A stretch of 64,000 nt of DNA from Gonium pectorale (Eukaryota > Chlorophyta > Chlorophyceae > Chlamydomonadales > Volvocaceae). The notes beneath the pieces are model-generated. The model did no database searches. It was given only the letters and a program-made list of their open reading frames with translations, and was not told where the DNA came from. Shown in pieces: positions 36,301 through 46,800 of this stretch; position 1 is the stretch's first letter; the number at the start of each line of letters is the position of its first letter. A program made the position numbers and the translations under genes. Location: positions 1,637,386 through 1,701,385 of the forward strand of contig LSYV01000009.1 in the NCBI GenBank assembly GCA_001584585.1. The letters are read 5' to 3'.

Positions 36301-39300
36301 CGGGCTCGGGAGTGTCCACGGACAGCAGGGCCACGCGGGAGAGCTTCGCGGTGTCCACGCGGCGGAGCTGGTGGGAGGTGGGGAAGATGGAGGGGTCCTG
36401 CGCAGCGGAGGGAGGGTGGACCGGCACGATAAGGGGGTGTGATGTCTGATATCGCTTGACGATGTAGGCACGGACTGTATCTAGTAGTCACCGCCGTGGA
36501 TAAGGTGGCGCGGCCGGCTGCCGGCCACATTCTTCCTCCGGTCACGCGGAGACACCACTATCCAAAACAATTAGACAGTACTTTGACTGCGGCACCCATG
36601 TCAGTCGCTGACCTGGCACAGCAGAGCGCAATGTGCGTTGCTCCCCAGCACCTCCTTAGCGTCCACCCAGTATGAGCGCCCGTCGTCTTGCTGCAGGTGC
36701 AGCAGCTGGCGCCGCCGGTAGCGCAGCGTGGTCACCACCAGGTACTGCAGCTCCTTGAGCGAGCTGGAGGGAAGCACCTGGCCGGATGGGAAGTAAGGCC
36801 GGCAGGGGCACGCGCACGTCTTAGACACCTCGCTACCTGGTATGGACGACCCAGATGCTCCTTCACACAGTATGTAGCGTATGGCTTCCAGGGTGCAATA
36901 AATGCTGGAATAATGGATGAGATTGGAAAGTTCAGGGCGCACCTGGAGCTCGGGTATCCTAGCCTCCAGGGTAAGGAAGTCGAGCGCCAGCTGGAAGATG
37001 ACCCGCGGGTCCGCGGCGCTGTTTAGGCGCAGCGAGATGTCCTCGTACGCGTCCCGCAGCGCCCCGTAATGCGCGTCCGCCAGCTCCAGGCGTGCCTGCA
37101 CATTCTCCTCACTGTCGTCGTGGCGGGGCGTCAGCCGGGCCACCACGTCGGGATCCACGGTGCCGTCGGAGCGCTCCGGGCGGATGGGCGGGCTGAGGGC
37201 CTCAGCGCCCTCGTCCGGCATGTGGTACACCTTGCCGGTGACCGGGTCGTAGCGGCGATAACGGGTGCGGTCCAGGAACACCGCGTTCTCGCCCTCCAGG
37301 AACAGCACCTGCGGTCGCCCGGCGACGGGAAAAGCTCAAAAAGTCGAAAACAAGCAGGACAAGGGCGAGTAAACGTGGGGAAAGAGGCGGCTTCAGGCTC
37401 CATAACAGCGGTGCACCGCGCAGGCGGCAAGCGCACCTTATCGGGGACGATTCCCAGCGCTTGCAGGTCCGCGCACTGCTCTGCTGTGTGGGGGAAGCCG
37501 TCCAGGAGCCAGCCCCGGGCCACGCAATCCGGGTCCGCCAGCCGCTTCCTCAACAGGTCGAAGAAGAATCTGGGAAAGTGAGGGTGGGCGTGTTCGACAA
37601 GGGTCCGCAGGAGTAACTTCAGCAGGCAGAGGGCGGACCATGTGGGCTTACCACAAAGAGAACTATGTATCTACGCCTTCCTCATGACCCAAACAGGCCG
37701 CCCTCTGTAAACCCAGGCCGGCTCCCCCACCCGCCCCAGCCCCCACCTGTCCGGCACGGTCTTGCTGGTATCCATGTACTCCTTGGCCTCCAGCCCCAGC
37801 GGCGTCCGCTGCTGCACCTCGTTGTAAATCAGCTCACCCACGTTGAGGTGCGGCATGCCGAAATGCTCCGCCAGCAGCGCGCACTGCGTGCTCTTGCCCG
37901 ACGCGGCGGGGCCCAGCACCATGACGCGCAGCGGCCGCAGCCCGTGGGTGCGGACCTCGGGGTCCCACAGCTGGCGGCCGTAGCCCCACACAAAGTGGCG
38001 GGTCACGACGTCCGGGTAGTGGCGGTGCACAGCCTCCGCGAGGCGGATGAAGGAGGGGTCGGGCTCGTCTGGCGTGTGCGCCACCCACTCGTCGAACAGG
38101 CCCTCCTCCCGGCTGGCCGCCATCTCGTCCTTGGCGGCGTTGAAAAACTGGTTGACGGCGTCCTGCAGCTCGTAGCCCAGCGGAGGGTTGGAGGCGAGCT
38201 CCTGCGAGGGCAAATGGGAGGGAGAGCGGGTCAGGAAACGAGCTTGCTCTGTTTAGCCATAAGTCCGTCACCGTAGATGTGATGAACTAGGTCGCCCACC
38301 GAAAAGGCGCCGCTCATATCGCGCGCACTATCGCTTCGCAATACCCCCAACATCCGTACCCATCGGCCGTCATACCTCGTGTACGACGTTGAACAGCTTG
38401 CCGTTGTCTTCCATGCCGATAAAGAGGAACGTGGCGTCGAAGCCGCGCCGCCGCAGGCCCGCCGCGTCCTCCACATGGTCCACCTCCAGGATGGGCACCC
38501 GCCCGCTGGCGCCCACCTTCTTGATCGCCGTCACCGTCACGCCGTACACCTCGCCCAGCACCTCGCGGTATGTCACAAAGCCATCAGCGGCCGCGATGGC
38601 GTCTGCCTCCTCCCGGCTGACCACCACCATGCCCTGCCGCTGGTCGGGGTCGTTCGGCCCCGGCTGGCGCGTGGTGGTTATGAGCGGGACCGCGAAGCGC
38701 CCAGGCAGCGCGTCAAAGAGGCGGGCCAGCAGGCGGCGCTTGCCGGTGCCGAAGGCGCCCGCAACCACCAGCGGGCGATACGGCGGCGGCACCACGTGGG
38801 GCACGTGGGCGGCCAGCTCGGCGCGTACAGCGGAGATAAGGTCCATCAGGTCGTCGGCCCGTACGACAGCGTCGTACAGGTCGGTCGAGGAGGCCGCGAC
38901 CTGACGGGCCGTGTCGAATCAGGAGGATCTGTATAAGTCGGTACGGTATGTTGTGGAGCGGAGGCCTGGCATGGCCCGGTCGTGCAAAGGCGCCTCCTGC
39001 GCATGCCTGCACCCCCTCTTCCCCATAACGCGGCCATCCACCTCCAGTCCCAACCTCAGCCTCCCCTCCCCCGTCTCGCCCCACCTGCGCCTGTTGCTCC
39101 AGGTCTGCCAACGCGCCCTCAACATCAATGACCGTGCCAACACGGCTGCCGCCCCCGCCTGCGCCTGCGCCCGCGCCGCCCTTGGCGCTCTTGGAACGCG
39201 CCAGGTTCTGCTGCACTGTGAGCGCCTCCTGCATCTGCCCCGGGCTGGCCACGAAAACGTACAGCGCGTCCTTGAGCACGGGGCCGCTGCGCAGCCCGGG

Positions 39301-42300
39301 CAGCGCGGTCGCGTAGTCGGGCAGCTCCATCACCGCCACCTTGTTTTCGCTGGCCACCCGCAGCAGCGCGGCGTTGGTCACGGCCGTGATGCCCGAGCCC
39401 TTGTCCTCCCCGGCCCTCTGGTACGCAATGAGCCCCTCCGCTGCCATGCGCACCAGCTCCTTGTTGTTCACAAACGTGAGGGCCGGCGTGGAGATCTCCC
39501 CGCGCACGGGCTTGCGGTCGGTGGTGTACCCCGGCGCGGCAAACTTGTCGGGGAAGGTGCTGAGCAGCTGTTTAGCGAGCACCTGGCGCCCGCCGGCGGC
39601 GGGGCCGCACAGCACCAGCACGGGCTGCTTGGGCGGCGGCGGCGGCTCCGCCTGCCGGTCCTCCTCCGGCACGATGATGTCGGGGCGGCAGCGGCTGATG
39701 AGGCGGGTGAGCTGCTCGTAGGCGGCCTCGTGGTCGTCGTTGACGATGGTGGCGTCGAAGGGCGCTCCGGGAGCCGAGGCGGCCTCCATCTCGCGACGGG
39801 CCATCTCCAGCCGCGCGGCAATCTCCTCGTCCGTCTCCGTCAGGTAGTGGCGCATGCGGGACTGAAGAGGGGAGAAGAGATGGGGGGCCAGGAGTTGCGG
39901 CGCAGAGAATAACCTGCTGACGAGAGAAACCCCATCGATGCAACGCATGCAACATGTGCCGCCCTCACCTCAAACACCTCAGGGCTGGGCGGCTTGAGGA
40001 AGATGGTCAGGCAGTCGATGCCGCGCTTCTTGAGCATCTCGGCACCGTCCGTCTCGCATTCGATCAGCGGCAGGCGGCCCGCGCGGATGACCTCCTTTAT
40101 GGCGTCCGCTGTCACTCCCCACTGCCGGGACATTAGCGGGTGCTTGAACATTTCCGTGTGCCACTGCAGGAAGGCGCCGGCCTGGGCGGAGGCGGCAAAC
40201 TCTGCAGCCGGTGGAAACAGAGAGGGGGCAGAAGGGAGCAGCTTGTGTTCCAGGAGCCAGCACAACGGCGCACATGGACTGCTGTTGGAATGGAGAGGCT
40301 ACTTTCATGCACCAACAGCAGAATACTAGGGTAAGGCTTGACAGGTGCCGCTGCAGGCAAGCGTTTCGGTAAGGACGGTCGAGCCAAGTGCCCGTGCCCC
40401 GCGTGCCCCCGAGAGGGACGGGCAAGGTGGGCTGGCGCGCTGACATGTCCTGGCCTCCACCCGCACCGCACCTGCAGCCGAAACGGAGGTGTAGGTGGGC
40501 TTCGACACGTGCACGTCCTCCCCGTCCTTGCTCTTGATCACCTCCCACGCCTGCTGCTCGGGCGGCTGCTCCGGCGTGTCCACCCGGTACAGCGTGTCCT
40601 CGTTGTACGGCCGCGTGGTGGTCCGGCGCGGGAAGGCAAACACATCTGGGAACTCGCGCACCAGCTGCTCCATAATGGCCTGGCGCTCGCCTGCACAGCG
40701 GCGGGCAGGGGGCGGCAATTCGTGGAGCGGCGATACGAGTGGAAAACGCTGTGCATGCACAAACATTTCCGCCCACCAACAGAGGAGGTCCCCCCCACCA
40801 CTTGCTTGTGCTGCGCTCCCGCGGCCCGTTTCTCCTCATGGGCTCCTTGCCACTCCGCACATGGCACAATGCCCAACCTCCTAACAACCCGACGCTCTGA
40901 CCGCCACTCCCAACTCACTCAACCCTACTCCACCCCAACCCACCCGTGCTTGGCCCGGTGATGACGACGGGCTTGAGGAAGGGCTTCTCGACTAAGTTGG
41001 GCGCGATCAGGTCCGCATAATCGAGCACGTAGGCGGGCAGGCCGTGGAGGCGGTTGCGGATGATGGGCGAAAGCGTGGAGATGGCCTCCTTAACCGCCAG
41101 GTACACCTTATCCCCGTCGTCGCCATTCTCCACCACATAGTCAATCATGCCGCCCACGCCGCGCGCCCGATCCACCTCGGCCGCCGCCCAGGCCAGCCGC
41201 TTGGCGATAGTGCTCTCCGCCTCCTTGAGCCGCCCGCGCTGCCGCCTCTCCAGCTCCTCCATGCTGGGCGGCGCCACGAACACGTACAGCCCGTCAATGC
41301 GCTTGTTGGAGCGCAGGCTGCGCACGCCCTGCACGTCCAGGCCCATGAGGCACAGCTTGCCGGTGGCGGCCACCTCGCGCACCGTCGCGAAGCTGGTGCC
41401 GTAGTAGTGCGTGCCGCGCGTCGAGGGTACGGGCGCGTGCTCCAGAAAGTGCCCCGCAGCGGCCTCCTCCCGGAAGCCTGACACCTCGCAGAAAAAGTAG
41501 TCGGTCCCGGGGACCTCGTGCTCGCGCGGCGGGCGCGTGGTGTGCGAGACCGTCATGCCGAACTTGTCCGGCAGCTCAGAGAGCAGCCGGCGCAGCAGCG
41601 CGCCGCGGCCCACGCCCGAGGGCCCCACCAGCACAATCAGCCGTGGCGGCGGCCGCTCCGGCAGCGCGCGCCGGACCAGCGTCACAGCCGCCACGGCGTG
41701 GCGCTCGGTGCGGTCCTCGTTGCCGCGCACGGCGTCCTCCAGCCGGTCGAACACGCGGCCGCCCGAGAGGCGCGTGCCCGAGAGCGGGTCCAGCAGGTCC
41801 TCCTGGGGCCAGCCCGTGAGCAGCTGGAAGGCAGCCGCCTGGTGGGGTAGGCTGCAGTGCAGGATGCGGTGCGCGGCCAGCACCTTGAGCAGCGCCTTGG
41901 CCAGCAGCAGCGGCCACAGCTGGATAGGCCGCGCATTCACCAGCAGCGGCCGGCCGAACAGGTCGACGGGGATGCGGTCGTCCACCACCACCGTGCGCCA
42001 CGCATCCTGGGGTGCGAGCGCAGGCGGGAGGGAGCGGGTTGGCGGAGTGGAAGCGTGATGGGTGGGCATGCCTGGAAGTGTTGCGGGCTTAGGCAGAGCA
42101 CGCCCAGGGTGCAGCGCATTGCAAGTGGAGCCTGTCCGACGTGACGGGCCGCCTTGACGAAAGGGACAAGTCCGGGCTCACCATGATGAAGAGCTTGACT
42201 TTGTACTTCCCGTTTGGCGATTTGGTCGCCTGGCCGTCCTTGTCCTTGGGATAGATGAGCTCCCACAAGTACTCGCCCTGCTTGATGGTTTTCTACGGAG

Positions 42301-43489
42301 GGCAGGAACGTGACAAGCAGATGCGCCATTCAGGCAAAGTGCGGGGCAAGCCTTCCCACTGTGAGCGGACAAACGCTCAGCTTCCACATCCCAGCAACCC
42401 AGCCCGCCCTGCTGTTCAGGCGTCCCCTCCCCAAGAGACCGCATTCCCGTCTAACGTGTACCTTGGTATCCCTTCGGTGTCCCCTAGGGCACGTGAAAGC
42501 TAGCGAACCGTACTGGGGAACAGTGTGTCAAGGCCTGTATCCGCTTCCGCCCGCTGCGCTGATGTACTGGCTCCCTCCTCCCTCTCTCAATCCCAGCCCC
42601 AAGTGCAGATGGGCTCCCTCCCTTGGCCAAGTCCCAAATCGAAGTCGCCGCCGACCTGCGCAGACATGACCATGACGAAGACCGCGTTCAGCCACTCGAA
42701 GGTGCGGTGACCCGCGGACAGAGAGCCCTCCAGGTCACGCGTAAGCACGACGGGCGCGTTTTTCCCCCCGCCGCCGCCGCCGGCTGGCTTGCTGTCCTTG
42801 CCAGCCGCGGCGGCCGCAGCCATCGACGGCTCTGGCTGCGGCGGCGGCGGCACCGCCGTTAGGACCATGGGCACATCCGGGAAGTTCAGGACCAGCTCCT
42901 CCGGCCGCTTCCACGTGTCACAAAACATCTGCGACTCCGGAGGCAGCACCAGCCCCGCCACATCCTCGTACTTCTCGGTCACGGCGGCAACTGCGGCAGT
43001 CGGTGACGGGCTCCAAGCTCTTAGCACTAATGCATATGAGCCGATCTTTTGTAGCATGTGAGGAATGAGCGTGGCCTTGGCTGGAAACCATGCCGACAAG
43101 AGGCTCGGTGCTGTGCCCGGCGCGCGTTGCAGGGTGTCAAACCACGTCGTGCGCATCGGGAGCACCCTATGCCCCGTGGGCAGCCAGGATTGGGTTACAA
43201 GCACCGCATCCACGTGACAACCCAAGACACTTCGTTCTTTTGCAAGAGCGGAGGCCCGCGCCCGTCGGTCCGGGCACGCAGCCACGACGCGCCCCATGCC
43301 ACATGCGCGGCCCGGCACTGGGCGACCGGGTCCCGCATGTCACCCACCAGCAGCCTCCTTCTCCTCCTTCGCGGGGTCTTGCCACAGCGGGAATGCGCGG
43401 TCCAAGAAGGATATCTGCGGCCCCGAGGGCACCTGACCCTTGGCCCTAGGGTCAATAGGCCGGCCCCTGGCGTCCAGCTTTGGCGCCAT
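33323..43489 (-). CDS. FAP42: FAP42-like flagellar protein with multiple nucleoside-kinase-like domains
   Basis: I model 13 phase-consistent exons, 7599 nt, 2532 aa: 43348-43489, 42656-42990, 42182-42292, 40944-42006, 40472-40690, 39969-40201, 39085-39861, 38376-38900, 37747-38201, 37437-37569, 36943-37308, 36613-36777, 33323-36397. Residues about 160-240 are calpain-like (KYKVKLFIMDAWRTVVVDDR), as in androglobin relatives. Guanylate-kinase-like domains follow with P-loop positions near residues 324 (GPSGVGRG), 545 (GPSTGERQ), 787 (GPAAGGRQ) and 1007 (GAFGTGKR). An adenylate kinase has GPAASGKST at 1232, GWLLDGFPHTAEQ and a YDPVTGKVYH lid. A further guanylate-kinase-like domain has GPAAVGKST at 1570. 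The last 900 residues contain beta-rich calpain C2-like stretches and a charged Ala-rich tail. From memory, Chlamydomonas FAP42 is a C1b central-apparatus protein with this kind of composition. Several P-loops look inactive, so a structural role is likely. Confidence 0.8.
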
Positions 43490-43865
43490 GGCTGTCTCGT
43501 GCCGCGTCCCGCTTTACAGTTTCCAGGCCATCCAGGATGTAAGTCTCACTAAGGCCCGGTCCAAGGACAGGCCTTTTGCTTTAAAAGTAAAGAAACTTTA
43601 AGTCCCGCTAGTTTGTCAGCATCTCACGGTACGCTATGTGGGTTGTCGAAGTTGTCTTCATGCTTCAGGAGGTGCCCAGAGCGGCCCCAGCTGATCATTC
43701 TAATCAAACATAAGGCAATGGAGCTTCAAGGAAAGCCACATTGCCCATGAAATGAGTTTTCGGGTACGAGCTCGTCCTCCTCTCTTAGCAGACGTCCTAG
43801 GCCGCCCGGCAGATGGAACCTAAGGATGGCTGGGCGGTGATCGGTGCGCGTTAGGGACTTTTACC
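43490..43865. promoter_or_regulatory. Shared divergent promoter of FAP42-like and MurE-like genes
   Basis: Only 376 bp separate the two start codons, so both promoters and both 5' UTRs must lie here. The middle is AT-richer than its surroundings (around 43575-43605). I cannot identify a definite TATA box. Confidence 0.5.
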
Positions 43866-46800
43866 ATGCTTGCGCAGCAGTTGCACTCCCGGCTGCTCCA
43901 CTCTCGGCGCCAGGCTTCAGCCCCGCACTGCGTAACGGCCGCCTGCCCCCTCGCTGCTCGGCAGTATGCAAGCAAACATAGCGTAGCGAGCCAGACAGTA
44001 TGCCCTTCGCAGCGAGGGCCGCCACCCCGCTTGGTCGCCGCGAAAGCCGGTCGCCGGGGGCGGCCACCTGCCCCCCAGCCGGAAGAACCCGCTCCGGGAC
44101 CCACAGAAGATGAGCTTTATGGCGAGGATGACCAATTCGACTATGACGAGGCCGACGAGGGTGGCGAGTTTGAGGAGCAGCTGGACCCGATGTCCAGGAG
44201 GCTCATGGGAATTGAGGAGCCCGTAGACGAGGAGGAGGAGTATGAAGAGTACGAGGAGGACGAAGAAGACGAGGGCGTACTGGACGAGGCCGCAGAAGCA
44301 GGTGCCCCCTGTGCGAAAGCGCGCGATGAGCGCCGCCGCTCCCAGGACCCAGCGTGGACCACCGATCTGGTGCGAGTGGGCATTGTCCTGACGGGGTCTG
44401 CCCTTTCCCTCGCATTGTGACGTGCAGATCGTGACGGGGCGACGGCAGACGATGTCGGGGAGCCATCCACCTCGTATCCGGAACCACCCGACCGCGCATA
44501 CCTTGCCGCTGACCTCTTTGGGGAGGCCGCTGTCTTTGATGCAGCGCTGTGGCTCGCGTCAGGTGAGCGGAATGCGCACTAAGCGTGGACGTTCCAGCCC
44601 TTGTGGAGGACAGTTCGTGACCGTTACCACCGTGTGCGCCACAGAGTACCCTCAGCTGGTGGTGAGCGGCCTGCAGACAAACCCACACTTGGTAAGTGAC
44701 TGCGGCCCGCGACTCTGCTCACAACTCACATTCGTCTGGGGCCAGGGGCACGCAGCATGCATCGCGCCTATGCGGCGTGCGTAGGGCGCTGCCCCGATGC
44801 AGTAATCCCTGCAACGTTTTGGGCTTTTGTCAGTCTTTTTCCTCCTCTACAGGTAGTTCCCGGCGATGTCTTCGTGTTTCACCCAAACCTGGTGGCCGAG
44901 GATGAGCTGGAAGCCATCGACATAGCTATAGACCAGGGCGCAGTGCTACTGGTGGCCCCGCACCTCAAACCGGACGAGCCAGGGCAGGACCCACCACCGG
45001 ACCCTCTTAAGCGGCCAGGCGCCCTGCCGGCCCACATCCCATTAGTGCGAGTGGACGACACGATGGCTGTGGGCTCGCAGTTGGGGGTTGCCTTCTACGG
45101 TGAGTAACATAAGCAGACTGGATCAGGGGTTGATCTGGAGCTGGAGTTATGGCGTTGGCAATGCAAGCGTTCGGTCCCCATCTCCCTTTGTAGGGTTAGT
45201 AAGCGTGCGAAAAAGTGATGTGCATTTTGACGATTCTTGCTACATCCCGAGACTGCCCTCCGTCTCACATTCGGCTGCGCGCCAGGGTGGCACCTCACAT
45301 GCAGCTGCTGGCCATGGACGTGAGCCAGCATCCAGTTTCGTTGGGTGCTCACCTGAGCGTTGGGTGTTCACCTGAGCAAGCCGAAGCACAGCATCCCACC
45401 AAATCCGTGGGTTGGCACGGGTGGCACGCTGTGCTTGGGCTTGTTCAGGTAGACACTCAACAACACTATACGCTGGTTTATGTCCATCGCCATGGCTGCA
45501 TTGAGGTGCCACCCTGGCAAGCAGCCGCCACGAGCTGCTAGGCCTGGCGAGTATGAGAGGGAGGCGCGGGGCAGGGTGGGTGGTAGGCTGGGTTGTTGTT
45601 AGCGGGGAGCTGGCCCGGCTAGCTTACGAAGCACGCATCGGTGAGGCTACATGCTTTCACCACGGGGTTCCAGGGCGCATGTGGTTGTCAGTCGACAGTG
45701 GCCGCGTTGCAACCGCCATGGTCGGTCATAGGTAAATGCTAATCAGCCTCACGCATCGAACATATGTAAGGGCCGCAGCCAGATGGCCTTTCGATGCGGC
45801 GCCAGCGGCTCCCGTACGTGCCCTGCCCCGGGTACCTAGTTCTTTCCGTGCAGCCGTGCGCTGAACGCATCTGCCACCCCGCCCCTGTGCTCCCGGGAAC
45901 CCATTGGCGCCGACCAGACGCCCCTTCGCGAAACATGGTCAATGTTGGCGTGCTGGGCCTGGTGGGCAAGACGACTACGGCCTGGCTTATTCGTGGTATT
46001 CTGGAGGAGCTCGGGCAGACGGTTGGGCTCATGTCGTCCGTCGAGCATGCCATCGCGGAGGACAGGTTCGGAGGGCGCGATGCGGGGTTGCGGCGTGCCA
46101 TGCATGGAGAGGGATTTAGGAGAGTGATAACAGTGGGAAAGCAGAGGTTGCATGGCAGATGCTCAGCCGGTTATGTCTCGTCGCCCCGTGCCGAGGGTGT
46201 ACAGACACTGCGCTGAGGATTCGAATGTTCGGTCCGGGGCCGGCGCCTACCGCTCGGCCTATGAGCTTTCTGATTGAAGCTACTTGGCAGACCTCCCCAA
46301 AGCGTTCGCGCTTACAACATTTATATTGACGCTTAAACTGCTGTGGCCAACCTCATCTATGTGCCCAGATTGGACGAGGACGGGGAGCTCTGGGAGCCTC
46401 TTGAAGAGGACCCGTCTGCGGAGCGCGAGTCGTCGGTGCCCTTCAAACTCATCCCGTACGCCGGTGAGGCCCTGGAAGGCAACCGCAGGGCTGTGGGTTA
46501 GCGACCGCCTGGTGTATTGTGGGCAGGTTCGTGGTGCACCTTGGGGAATGCCAGGGCAGGAATCCCGGTCCATGTACACCGGCCACAGCTCGGGCGCCAG
46601 GTGTCAAACTTGGAGTCCACTACCGCATACATGTACATGCTTTCTTTCTGTGAATGCCATACATGCTTGTTTTCAGGCAAGTACGAGCAGTACTACGGCG
46701 ACAAGATGCCTGGGCTCAACGCCCAGAAGCTGCTTGCGGGGATGCGGGACCGGGGGGCAGGCGTTTCTGTACTGGAGGTTGGCGCGGAGGTGAGTTGGGC

